Shown here: piece after piece, positions 42,026 to 52,477 of the stretch
Layout of the letters: every line of letters begins with the position of its first letter
How positions within the stretch are numbered: the stretch's first letter is position 1
Assembly: GCA_963565915.1 (NCBI GenBank)
Contig: OY751493.1
Span: forward strand, 620,001-684,000
Source: Entoloma clypeatum
Taxonomy: Eukaryota; Basidiomycota; Agaricomycetes; Agaricales; Entolomataceae
DNA length: 64,000 nucleotides
Reading direction: 5' to 3'
Notes under the pieces: generated by a model
What the model saw: the letters and a program-made list of their open reading frames with translations, nothing else
Databases searched by the model: none
What the model was told of the DNA's origin: nothing
Position numbers and translations under genes: made by a program

Positions 42026-42737
42026 GTTATATCCATCTCCGAACCTCCGATCCACTCCGATCGTCCTCCGACATTCCAGACATCTGTTACCTCCGCATCT
42101 CCGCACATTGCCATCATGCATTTCATATTCATAACTCCATGCCTTTATGCATTTCATATTCATATTCCCGTTTACTTATGCATCGCCTTTTCTGCATGGT
42201 CCGTTGACCGACATCTCCAATGTTCATTACAGTCGCTGGCAACTTACACCACAACTCCGGACCTACTCCGACCATCTCCGTAAAGTAATCTCATTTAGGT
42301 ATTTAAGCTCGTACCATACCTGTAGTTCCTCAGTTTGAATATCAACAAAGTTCACTCCTCTACTCCCCGTTCATGCCAGAGATCCTCGCTGTGGTACAAT
42401 ACGCCGACGACATCGTCATCTACTGCTCTTCCTCCATCGTTACCCTTCGATGAGCTCAGTACTGTGTCCGAGTCACAACTCTGATGTCGTCCGACCATTT
42501 CCACGTCAACGTGTCTCTCACCGAGATCTTTCCGAGGACCTCTGCACCTCCGACCTCTCCTCCGACCTCCTGAAATTGGGACACCTTATCCAACAAACGG
42601 CGGCGCAACACATACATTGAAGCCATGTCCCTCCCCTTCGTCGTTCCTCTGCATTTCCGGAGTTCCGCTCCGGTCTCAGTCCTACGTCCAACCTCCGACG
42701 GACTCCGACGAAGCTCCGACGTTTCACCTACTTAACA
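42026..42737 (+). repeat. 5' LTR of gypsy A, saturated with TCCG
   Basis: 712 bases. By eye I count about 21 TCCG on the + strand and about 3 CGGA, where about three of each are expected by chance. A promoter-like TATTTAAGC is at about 42299. Downstream of the LTR the sequence TATTCGAACTCAAACC has no TGG, so the primer site is not canonical. Confidence 0.9.
42373..42453 (+). other. 26-codon RT-like peptide inside the LTR
   Basis: An ATG-to-stop frame encodes VVQYADDIVIYCSSS, which matches the catalytic YADD box and flank of LINE-type reverse transcriptases, not of gypsy elements. The same frame is kept in the 3' LTR at 62756-62836. It is too short to be an enzyme and is probably a captured fragment. 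Confidence 0.5.
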
Positions 42738-42777
42738 GTATATTCGAACTCAAACCGTTTTTGGATTCCTGCTAGTC

Positions 42778-43935
42778 ATGGCACTCCGAAACACCAAGAC
42801 AGCAAAAGCCGCAGAAGCTGGCACTTCTAGGCAACAGGTTCTACAAAATGTCGAACAACGTTTAACAGAACTATCCCCCGTAACTCCCACTACTCCGACA
42901 CCTCCGGGTTTTCAGCCCATCACACCTCCGCATAATATTCCGATCCCCACTTCCCCCATAGAATCCGCACCCCCGTCTCCTCAGAATATTTTCGGCCCAC
43001 AAGCCCTTGCGGATGCTTTCCTCTTAATGACCAATGAACTCAAACGCAGCAAAGGTCACAAGCATCATAAAAAGGCTAAGGATCCGGACACCTTCGACAG
43101 TTCCGATCCCCGGAAACTGAACCAGTTCATCCTCCAATGCACATTGTTCTTCCGCGACAACTCCGAGTATGACGATGACTCTGCCAAAATCACTCTCGCC
43201 ATCTCTTTCCTCCGAGGCACAGCTCTCGATTATTTCGAGCATTTCATCATTGAACCGGACCCAGATAACCCCCTGGACTGGTACAAAGATTGGTCCACAT
43301 TCCTCCGCACACTCCGCACGGAATTCGGGGTCATTGACCCCGTTGCGGATGCTGCCGACTCTCTGGACAATCTCAAAATGCGCGAAAATCAACATATTCT
43401 CAAGTATAATATCGAGTTCACATGCCTTGCTGCCAAAACACACTGGGACAGCTCCGCCCTGCATCACCGGTACTACTCCGGGTTGGCGGAGTGGATTAAA
43501 GATGTCCTTGGGACTCAAGCAAAGCCAAGCACGTTACCAGCACTTAGGGAGCTAGCACAGACTATTGATGCTCGCCACTGGGAACGTCATCGCGAGAAAT
43601 CCCGCTCCGACAAATCCGCATCCAAATCTGACAAATCCGAAGCTAAAACCCCCTCCGCAAACTCTGATAAAAACTCCAAAGCCAAACCGCAGACACAGAA
43701 CCAGGGCAAACAGTCGAAGCCTTCCTCCGCTCCCAAGTCCGACATCTCCGACAAACTCGGAAAAGACGGAAAGCTAACTCCGGAGGAACGCAAACGCCGT
43801 TTTGACAACAACCTCTGTATGTTTTGTGGCAAAGCTGGACACGTCGCGAAAGATTGCCTGAAGTCTTCGTCCTCCACCTCTAAGGCTAAGGCGCGCGCTG
43901 CCCAAGCCAAGACCATGGACGAAACAAAAAATTAG
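42778..43935 (+). CDS. Gypsy A Gag, 385 residues
   Basis: An intact frame from ATG 42778 to TAG 43933-43935. It has a Pro-rich N-terminus, a capsid-like domain (KLNQFILQCTLFFRDNSEYD, LRGTALDYFEHF, FGVIDPVADAADSLDNL), a Lys/Ser-rich linker and one zinc knuckle CMFCGKAGHVAKDC at about residues 342-355. Gag would assemble cytoplasmic particles and bind the element RNA. The start is 41 bases after the LTR and in good context. The stop codon directly follows a slippery heptamer, and the protease lies in the -1 frame. Serine and arginine codons favour TCC and CGN, producing the CTCCG word also seen in the LTR. Confidence 0.9.
   Translation: MALRNTKTAKAAEAGTSRQQVLQNVEQRLTELSPVTPTTPTPPGFQPITPPHNIPIPTSPIESAPPSPQNIFGPQALADAFLLMTNELKRSKGHKHHKKAKDPDTFDSSDPRKLNQFILQCTLFFRDNSEYDDDSAKITLAISFLRGTALDYFEHFIIEPDPDNPLDWYKDWSTFLRTLRTEFGVIDPVADAADSLDNLKMRENQHILKYNIEFTCLAAKTHWDSSALHHRYYSGLAEWIKDVLGTQAKPSTLPALRELAQTIDARHWERHREKSRSDKSASKSDKSEAKTPSANSDKNSKAKPQTQNQGKQSKPSSAPKSDISDKLGKDGKLTPEERKRRFDNNLCMFCGKAGHVAKDCLKSSSSTSKAKARAAQAKTMDETKN
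43926..43932 (+). promoter_or_regulatory. Candidate -1 frameshift slippery site between gag and pol
   Basis: In the gag frame the last codons read ACA AAA AAT TAG, giving the heptamer A AAA AAT (X XXY YYZ pattern) directly before the stop. The -1 frame is open from 43932 into the protease except for one TGA near 44043. No downstream pseudoknot was evaluated. Confidence 0.5.
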
Positions 43936-44620
43936 CGGGCAGTCCACAGGACTCTGTACGGCCTGAGGACTGCGTTGAACCCATCCGTACTACCGCTCTA
44001 CTCAACGCTTTCGCTCTTTCCGATCCCAATTCCCTCCGTGTCTGACTTACATCTCCGCTTATCTCCGATTCTTCTCCGATAGCCGCCCTTGTGGACTCCG
44101 GCTCTACTCATTGTTTTATTGACTCCCGTTATGCTTCATCCTATAAACTCCCTTTCACCTCCATACCTCCGATCGAACTTAAATTATTTGACGGAATGTC
44201 CAACTCCGTCATTACTCAGGCGGTTGATCTCCCTGTATACTTTTCCTCCGGTGAATATATGGCCATTACAGCCTACGTGACTCCGCTCGATTCCTCCTGT
44301 TCTATGGTTCTTGGATACAACTGGCTCACCCGCTACAATCCTATGATTGACTGGGTATTGGGCAGTATTACTTTCCGTCCACAGCTCTTGAAGGAGTCTC
44401 CGACCTTGACGTCTTCTGCCAGGTTAGCTCCGCTACCTCCGCAGACCTCTCCCGATACTCCGACCTCCGACTCCGGCACACCCGCTGCTACTCCAGACGT
44501 TGTCCCGAATATTGCATTGATAAATGCAGCCGCATTTGTGCGCGCTTGCAAACTTCCGGGTGCCCAATCTTTCCGAATTCACCTCTCCGACCACACGATC
44601 TCCGCCCAATCCGTTTCTAC
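43932..44620 (+). pseudogene. Gypsy A protease region, interrupted
   Basis: The -1 frame relative to gag contains the aspartic protease motif LVDSGSTHCFID (about 44086-44121) and the second block MVLGYNWLTRYNPMIDW (about 44303-44354). A TGA near 44043 lies upstream of the motif. The frame is cut at 44620 by the Tc1 element and continues at 46239. Confidence 0.8.
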
Positions 44621-46238
44621 AGTGCCTCACAAAACTGATTCAATGTTTGCTACTTTGTGAATACCTTCAAAATAACTTTGCAAATAATGCCAATCAAAAG
44701 AAGGTATTGGTACCTGGTTAAAAGCCCTGCTTCAGGACTCTCGGAATCTGCAATAATTATGTAATTCCTATAAAGAATGATCAATATATGATCAAATTAC
44801 TCCAGGGACTCATTGAATCAGTTTTGTGAGTATGTACAATAAATACAGTATTTTATACTTTAGTACTTGGTATTACCCCCCTTAGCTTTGATTACTGCCT
44901 CTACCCTTCTTGGCATACTTTCTATCAGGTTTTGACACACTTCTGGCTCTATATTATTCCACACCTCTGCTGCTCTGTCCCAAATCTCCCAGACTCCCTT
45001 GGGTGGTGTTGGATATTCATTCAACTTCCTTTTAATATGAACCCAGAGGTGTTCAATAGGATTGAGGTCTGGGGACTGTGCAGGCCAATCCAGCAGAGCA
45101 ATATTCTTGCTGTCCATCCATTTTTTGGCCTTCTTGGAGGTGTGCTTGGGGTCATTGTCCTGCTGAAAAATGATCTCCTCTTCAGAGATTCCACTCTCCT
45201 CCATGCTGGGCAGCAAATTGTCCTCCAAAATAGACACATACTGATCAGCATCCATCCTCCCCTCAACCTCTGCAAGTCTCCCCACACCTTCCCAACCCAT
45301 ACAACCCCAAACCATAATATTTCCTCCCCCAAACTTGACTGTGCCCTGAACCTCTCTTTCAATAAGCCCCTCACCCTTCTTTTTCCAGACCCATTCCTTG
45401 CCATCTGACCCAAACCTGTTGATTTTGGTCTCATCTGACAAAATGACCCTCTTCCAGTCCTCCACTGTCCATTCCCTGTGCTTCATAGCAAATGCCAACT
45501 GCCTCTTCCAATGTATGGCCTTTAAGAAAGGTCTTTTCTTCTTTGTTACAGCCTTGAATTCATGTTTTCTGAGAACCCTTCTCACAGTTTCTGGGGAGAC
45601 AGGATTGGAGATGACAGTGTTGATGTGTTTGGTAGCCTGCACAGCATTGGAGGCTCTCCCTGAGGTGATTTGTGAAAGTATGTTTCGTGTGTTGGTGGGA
45701 GAAAGCTTGGATGGACGACCACCAGAAGAGAGATTGCGATGAGGAAGAAGATTCTGAAGCACTCTGGAGACAGTTGGTTGGCTGACACCCAGGTTAGAGG
45801 CAATATGACGAGTGGAGTGACCATTGGAGGCCAGAGAAAGAATGTTTTCCTTGTGGGAAGAGGAGATAGGGCGCATGATTAATTATGGAGGCAGTTAAGG
45901 TTGGATTCTTCTTATACAACTTTCCTTGACAACCCATCAGGGTTCTATTCAAGTTCCATCAGTAAGTCATGACAACTGGTTACCATACAACCAGTGAAGC
46001 ATTTGATTCTGATAATTGCCATAGGTACTCACAAAACTGATTCAATGAGTTGCTGATTTAATTTAATCATATCTCCATGGATTCTGATCTAAATCATATG
46101 ATTCCTTTATATTCTGAAAGCCCTGAAGTAGGGCTTTCAATTATATACCAAAGGTTTAATTCAATTGGTATTCTTTGCAGAGTTATCTTGAAGGTATTCA
46201 AAAAGCAACAAACATTGAATCAGTTTTGTGAGGCACTG
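44621..46238 (-). mobile_element. Tc1/mariner element, copy 2, nested in gypsy A
   Basis: 1618 bases, flanked by TA (44619-44620 and 46239-46240). The 20-base word CTCACAAAACTGATTCAATG appears four times: outer left 44627-44646, inner left inverted 44811-44830, inner right 46028-46047, outer right inverted 46213-46232. Each roughly 210-base terminal repeat is thus bounded by inverted copies of one probable transposase-binding site. The transposase ORF is intact. Confidence 0.95.
44860..45876 (-). CDS. Tc1-like transposase, 338 residues, intact
   Basis: This enzyme would bind the terminal repeats and cut and paste the element at TA. The N-terminus has two helix-turn-helix regions (IASNLGVSQPTVSRVLQNLL, about residues 25-44) joined by a GRPSKLS linker resembling the GRPR motif, and a second at VSPETVRRVLRKHEF. 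The catalytic domain is DD34E: Asp in ILSDETKINRFG, Asp in QQDNDPKHTS and Glu in PDLNPIEHLW, with 34 residues between the last two. Length is normal for Tc1. Start ATG 45876 follows the inner repeat. There is no stop or frameshift, unlike copy 1. With intact ends and ORF this copy may be able to move both copies. Confidence 0.95.
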   Translation of the reverse strand: MRPISSSHKENILSLASNGHSTRHIASNLGVSQPTVSRVLQNLLPHRNLSSGGRPSKLSPTNTRNILSQITSGRASNAVQATKHINTVISNPVSPETVRRVLRKHEFKAVTKKKRPFLKAIHWKRQLAFAMKHREWTVEDWKRVILSDETKINRFGSDGKEWVWKKKGEGLIEREVQGTVKFGGGNIMVWGCMGWEGVGRLAEVEGRMDADQYVSILEDNLLPSMEESGISEEEIIFQQDNDPKHTSKKAKKWMDSKNIALLDWPAQSPDLNPIEHLWVHIKRKLNEYPTPPKGVWEIWDRAAEVWNNIEPEVCQNLIESMPRRVEAVIKAKGGNTKY

Positions 46239-49131
46239 TATGTCCGAGGAACCTCCGGACCTCTGCCATATCCCAGAGGAATATCACGATTTTGCCGATG
46301 TTTTTAGCAAGACAAAAGCAGACACCCTCGCTCCGCATCGAGTTAGAAGACGGATCAAGAAGGACGGTTCCCTCCGCCTGTGCGTCGACTATCGGGGCCT
46401 GAACAAAGTTACCAAGAAGGATCGATATTCGAAAGAAGGACGGTTCCCTCCGCCTGTGCGTCGACTATCGGGGCCTGAACAAAGTTACCAAGAAGGATCA
46501 ATACCCTCTTCCGCTCATCTCCGACCTCCTTTCCACTGCCGGAAAAGCGCGTGTTTATACCACTCTCGATCTCCGGCATGCATCTCATCTTGTCCGCATT
46601 GCCGACGGAGATGAATGGAAAACCGCTTTCCGCACTCGTTACGGATCGTTTGAATGGCTTGTTATGCCTTTTGGACTATCCAACGCCCCTGCCGCTTTTC
46701 AGCGATTTGTGAATGATATCTTCAGTGACCTCCTCGATGTTACAGTGGTGGTCTACCTCAATGACATTCTCATTTACTCCGACGACCCCGCCAAGCACCC
46801 CGACGATGTCAAGGAAGTTCTCCGACGTCTCCGCAAGAACAGACTTTACGTCCGCTCCGACAAGTGTGAATTTTCTGTCGACACAGTCGAATATCTTGGT
46901 TTCATCCTTTCTCCCTCCGGTCTCCGCATGTCCGAAACCAAGGTGAAGACCATTCAAGAGTGGCCTGAACCTCGGAAAGTGAAGGACGTACAGTCTTTCC
47001 TTGGATTCGCAAATTTCTATCGATGTTTCATTCACGGTTATTCGGACATCGTTGTTCCGCTCACCCGACTCACCCGGAAGGGTACTCCGTTCCGTTTCTC
47101 CGACTCCGCATGGAGTGCGTTCAACGAGTTGAAGCTCGCTTTTACCAAAGCACCGGTCCTCACTCATTGGATTCCTGATCGACCTATTATCATCGAGACG
47201 GACGCCTCCGACTACGCACTTGGTGCTATTTTGTCCATCCGGACCTCCGACGAGGAGATACACCCAGTAGCGTTCCACTCCCGCACCTTCACCGCCCCGG
47301 AACTCAACTACAACACGCACGACAAGGAGTTACTTGCTATCCATGAAGCATTCAAGGTATGGCGACATTACCTTGAAGGCTCCGCTGCTCCGATCGACGT
47401 TGTCACAGACCACAAGAACCTGGAGTACTTCGCCACTACAAAGGTTCTTACCCGCCGACAAGCCCAGTGGTCCGAGTTCCTCTCTCAGTTCAATCTCTTA
47501 ATTCGTTTCCACCCCAGACGTCTCGGTACCAAACCGGACTCTTTGACTAGACGATGGGACATCTATCCCAAAGAGGGGAATAGCGACTATGCGTCGGTAA
47601 ATCCAAGCAACTTCCGACCAGTCTTTTCCCAAGAACAGCTGTCCGCATCTCTCCGAGCTACGGAGTTGTTCACCCCTGTTCTCCGCGCCACAGTCATAAT
47701 GGACATTGAACAGTTGCACTCCGACATCCTCCGCTCACTCCCATCCGACCCAATCTATGCCGACCATCTCAAGGAGCCCAAACCGCACTGGTCCGTAGAC
47801 TCCGACGGTTTCCTCCGTCATAGTGGTCGCATTTACGTCCCCGACTCCGATAACCTCCGGCTCCGCACCCTCCGCAACAAGCACGACCATATTCTCTCCA
47901 GACACCCCGGACAGAACAAGACAGTTAGTCTCATTCAACGAGATTATACTTGGCCTGGTGTTCGAGACTTTGTCAAAAAGTACTGCAAATCCTGCACCAC
48001 TTGCATGCGCTCTAAACCCCAACACCACAAGCCCTATGGTATGCTGAAGCAACTCCCAGTTCCGAACCTTCCGTGGAACTCCATATCCATGGACTTCATT
48101 GAGACACTTCCGACCTCTGGCGGTTTTGACGCAATCCTTGTTATTGTTGACCGAATGACAAAACAAAGCATTTTTGTTCCGACTACGATCCACTGCACCT
48201 CCGAAGATCTAGCCACCTTGTTCATCCTGCATGTGTTCTCCAAGCACGGAGTACCGGAACATGTCACCTCCGACCGAGGCCCGGAGTTCGTCTCCCGCTT
48301 TTTCCGCTCCCTCGGAAAAGCCCTCAACATGACTCTGCACTTCACCTCTGGCTACCATCCTGAAGGCGACGGTCAAACCGAACGTACCAACCAAATCTTG
48401 GAACAGTACCTCCGCATCTTCTGCAACTATCAGCAGGACAACTGGTCCAAGCTACTTCCGCTTGCGGAGTTCGCGTACAACAATGCTCCAAGTGCTATGA
48501 CCGGGATCTCGCCCTTCTTCGCCAATAAAGGTTATCATCCGAACCTCTCTGTCCATCCAGAGCGCGACCTCGCATCCGCCCGTGCCCGACAATTCGTCGT
48601 AGACCTGGACGAGCTTCACCAAGAACTCAAATCTACAATCCTAGAAGCTCAACGACGTTATCAAGGCCCCGCCGATCTCCGGCGTGCTCCGCCCCCTCCG
48701 CTCGAAGTAGGACAGCAAGCTTTTGTGAAGGCTAAGTTTTTCCGCACTACACGACCCTCCAAAAAGCTGTCTGAAAAGTACCTTGGCCCCTTTGACATCC
48801 TTGCCAGGAATGGTACACACTCTTACACCCTCCGACTTCCAGACACCATACGCGGTGTTCACCCCGTTTTCCACATCTCCATGCTGGAGCCATCTGTTCC
48901 GAATGACATTCCGAACCGGACAGTAACTCCGCCTCCTCCGATCGACATTGAAGGAGAAGTGGAATACGAAATCGCCGAAATCCTTGACACCAAACTGGAT
49001 CGTCGGCGTTCTTGCAAACTGCTCTACCTAGTCCGTTGGCTAGGCTATGAAGGAACCGATGAGGAACAGTCCTGGCTACCCGCCACGGAACTCGAACACG
49101 CGACGGACTTAGTCGCGGACTTCCACTCCGC
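46239..49131 (+). pseudogene. Gypsy A RT, RNase H, integrase and chromodomain (first part)
   Basis: After the Tc1 element the frame resumes with [20 protein letters not shown], but the usual next ~60 residues are missing, and a 76-bp tandem duplication (46359-46434 and 46435-46499) shifts the frame. From about 46500 a long frame holds RT ([17 protein letters not shown]), a catalytic box altered to [10 protein letters not shown], thumb [13 protein letters not shown] and RNase H ([34 protein letters not shown]). The integrase follows (zinc motif with [33 protein letters not shown]), then a chromodomain ([30 protein letters not shown]). The frame is cut at 49131 by gypsy B. Confidence 0.9.
46359..46499 (+). 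repeat. 76-bp tandem duplication in gypsy A pol
   Basis: GAAGGACGGTTCCCTCCGCC and the following ~45 bases occur twice at an offset of 76. Since 76 is not a multiple of three, it breaks the RT frame. Confidence 0.85.
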
Positions 49132-50231
49132 TGATACGACCGCTGCGCGGCTGTGCGTGAAAATTCACTTTTCCCACAGTTTTGTCAATATAAGAATATA
49201 ATGCTGGCCCCTTCACAAACATATTCTATTGGAACTGATGGTACTACTGGCTACCTAAGAGTGTCTAAATACCACTGGACCACCTTTGGTCATGATCTTG
49301 GGAACAGTCACTTTGAGGGCTTAACCAAAACTTGACACAAAACACTTTATTTCTCAATGGATAAGACCATTGAGGGGACCAGTCATTAATAAGAATATTC
49401 TATGACATATCACCCTATCCAATCACTACTATTGACTATGGACAATCTGAGGGCTCGGGGGACTCATATTAATGAGCAGGATGCCCAGCATCACAGTGTA
49501 CGACACGCGATCACAGATGCCGTGATGCCGATCTGTGTGACTTACCAGAAATAGACCGAACCCTGGAAACGGGTTCCCGGTCCGTGACGCTTCAGACCGA
49601 TCAATGACAACCGGGAACTTGATTGATTGATCGACAACATCAATATTGATGCGGCGTTCTAGAATGCTCACGAAACGACGCGTTCTTGTCGCTCCACTCC
49701 GCCAGGGCCGGTTGCCCTCTCGACACCTCGGAAATATGTTTAAAGGACCCCTGTGAATATTTGGACCATGCCCAAATAACAGATACCCTGGAAACTGATT
49801 TGTTATGGACATATCTTGTGATAAACCTTATATATATATTTCATCTCTTGTCATGTATAAAAACTGTAGTTTCCTGCCATGTACTGTAGATTAGAAAGGC
49901 CCCCCAGCCAGATCCAATCCCTCTCTCTCTCTCAGTGATTGATTGAGTGGTTAGATTTTCTAAGTCTCATCCAAAGGGAGTCTCAGTGAACCCTGAGGAA
50001 ACTCAATCTCATATTATTATTTTATTTGATCAAAACCCTTGATTGTCGACGCGTGACCTCGCGACGACTTTCTACAACAGACAAACAAGTCTAACTACTT
50101 ACAAAATAAGTGGTTAAGTTCCCGCCACCCTTGAACTAATTGTTGAGAGTGTTGTGGGGTGTTTGAGGTGTTTGTAGAGCTCTGACCAGAGTCTCTCGCA
50201 TTTTTGGCGCTCGTCACAAACTCGCTTCTCA
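49132..50231 (+). repeat. 5' LTR of gypsy B
   Basis: Nearly identical to 60221-61320. Homologous to the diverged LTR at 34121-35257. Confidence 0.9.
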
Positions 50232-50233
50232 TC

Positions 50234-50252
50234 TGGAGCCCACTGCGAGGGG
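50234..50252 (+). promoter_or_regulatory. Primer binding site candidate of gypsy B
   Basis: TGGAGCCCACTGCGAGGGG starts two bases after the LTR and matches the same site in gypsy C. TGG is complementary to a tRNA CCA end; the tRNA was not identified. Confidence 0.55.
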
Positions 50253-50540
50253 TGGTTTCAGTAGTTGACCCGTTTGCCTTCCAATTTCCTCCGTGGAGAT
50301 TGTACACCCCATCCCATACCATCGTGCTTTGTCGTTTGAGACGTGAAGTGCCGTACAGTTGATTATTTGACTATTCGTCTCGCCTGAAAAGAAAGACAAC
50401 ATACCCTTGACGAGACTTGAGAATATCTGGTATATTCCAAACCCACGCCGTCGAACCAATTTCCCGTTCGATCACAATAAAACCCAAAAGACCCTTTTGA
50501 GTCCATTCTGTGGACTCGGAAACAAAAACCCCATCGACGT

Positions 50541-52477
50541 ATGACCAGACCACGCCGCGTTGATAAACCCAGCAACCCCGTTGCACCCGAACCGCCGCCT
50601 TGGAAACTTGGTGAAAGTTCGTCATCGAAACTTGCGCCGAAATCCGCAATTTTTGAGCCCCTACCTGAGACATCCGAACGAGACCCCGACCCAGAGTTAG
50701 AAGCTACCGAAATGGCTTCTGAATCACCCACAAAAGGCATGCCCAATAGACGCGACAACAAGGCCCCGTTCTATGACAGGAATAGGCCTGAGGAATTACT
50801 CTGTTATATTGAGGATGTCATGAAAGAGTTGGTATGGACCGGTGTCTCGAGTGACCAAGAAATGAAAGATTGGCTAAGATATTATGCCGATCAGTGTACC
50901 GCAGATGAATGGACCATTTTGGAGACTTACCCACTGGAAGGCGGTTCTTTCGAAGGGTTCATAGAGGAGCTCGTTAGCCACTACCCCGAGGCTACGGATA
51001 GTCTTCAGGGATCGATCACACGCCTGGACAAGTTGTGCGCGAAGTCGACGCCCTTGACAAATGAATATCTGTCAGTAGTCTTAGAATTTATTAGATCCTT
51101 TAAATTTGAAGGATGAAAGCTCTTACGTGGCGGTTGTGTCTCAAACTGAGAACTCGTCACCAAATTCTTGAATTGTCTTGACTTTGAATTCCGAAAAACC
51201 GTGACGTGGCAAATATCGCAGAGACCCTTGAACGAGGTTAGCCCATCTGATGAAACAAGAAGGAAAGCTCCGAGTCGTCACCATACAGACCCAATTGAAT
51301 TCGAGACCCTGCTCAAGGTCTCGGAGGACTTGGCCCGATCGTTTGATAGTTATAAGGTTGTCGCCTCTGTGGTACATCCGGCATGCCTGCTAGATCTACC
51401 AATAGAAGTCAACATACCATTTTGCAAAGACCTACGGAGCCTGCTACCTCGTCCGACCGGATGGTGCAGCTCCTCGAGGACTTGAGTGAGTCGATGGCGA
51501 GGAACACAGACATCCTCGTGAATATGGCTAAAGAAGACAGTCAGCGTCACGACGAAACGACGAAGTCGTTAGAAAAGATGACTACGTTGTTGTTGAGTTC
51601 GTCGCCCTGCAAAGACCAAGGGAATATGACCATCCCGTCGAGCCCACCGTCCTGGCGAAAATGCTACTACTGTTGGGGCCCTGGACACTTCATCGCGGAT
51701 TGTCAATTCTTGACGGCGGACATACTAGAAGGAAAAGTTGAAGCTCACGCGAGAATTGACTCAGAGCATTTTCCAAAGGAACCCGCGAACCTGTCGCCGA
51801 AAGACCGATTACGTGAACTATGGAAAAATAAGACGAAGTGTTTTATTGACAATTTACCTGAGGACGGAATAATTGACCTTATTCCGAGCTGTATAGTCAA
51901 TCTTCGGAATCAGAATGAACAAGAACATAAACCGTGCTATGTTGAAGACATGCCTGATGATGGATTCGTGGACCTTGCGCCGAAAACCCTGGCCACACTC
52001 CAATCCCATCGGAATCTAGACCGAGCACCGTTCTTTGTTGGCTCGGACATACCCGAGGACGGATTCGTTGAGTTAGTCCCGAATGACCTGGTCACACTTC
52101 AATGTCATGAGAAGCGAGACCACACACCGTTGTATGTTGAGGATATACCGGAAGATGGATTTGTTGATCTCATGCCTAACGGCATGATCACGCTCCAGTC
52201 AAATTCGAATGTACGAGATAAAGAAAATGAACTTATCTCGGAATTAAAAGAAAAGGCAAGACACGCGGCTGAAGAACGCGATATGTGGAAAGCGGTGACG
52301 GATACTGGACAACTTGAAAAGAACTCGTCAGTACCGATTGCTCCCCAAGTACCGCCGAGCATACCTCAGTCGACCGCTCAGTCCACTCAAGCTACGGAAT
52401 TCATGACTATGTTAGCCAAAATGATGAGCCCTTCGACGCAGGAATGTGTTGAGAGGGTTTCCCAAGGTTCTCAATAG
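50541..52477 (+). pseudogene. Gypsy B gag with one stop, one frame change and a tandem-repeat tail
   Basis: The frame from ATG 50541 holds a Pro/Ser-rich start and then a capsid-like domain (RPEELLCYIEDVMKEL, KDWLRYYADQCTADEWTILE, EELVSHYPEATDSLQGSITR) up to TGA at 51114-51116. Remains continue in that region, then a second frame (51383-52477) carries a zinc knuckle CYYCWGPGHFIADC (about 51662-51703), four tandem repeats and a coiled-coil-like segment (ENELISELKEKARHAAEERD). The TGA is at the position of an Arg codon in gypsy C. The tail repeats are described separately. Confidence 0.8.
51832..52212 (+). repeat. Four tandem ~32-residue repeats in gypsy B gag
   Basis: Units share the core (Y/F)(V/I)xD(I/M/L)P(E/D)DGFV(D/E)LxPxxxxTLQ. 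They occur at about 51841, 51939, 52034 and 52132. The related gypsy C gag has one clear unit. Confidence 0.75.

Noticed and set aside
42738..42760. Canonical tRNA primer site after the gypsy A 5' LTR
   Set aside because: No TGG follows the LTR. The word TTCGAACTC resembles the complement of a tRNA T-arm, but this is too weak to call.
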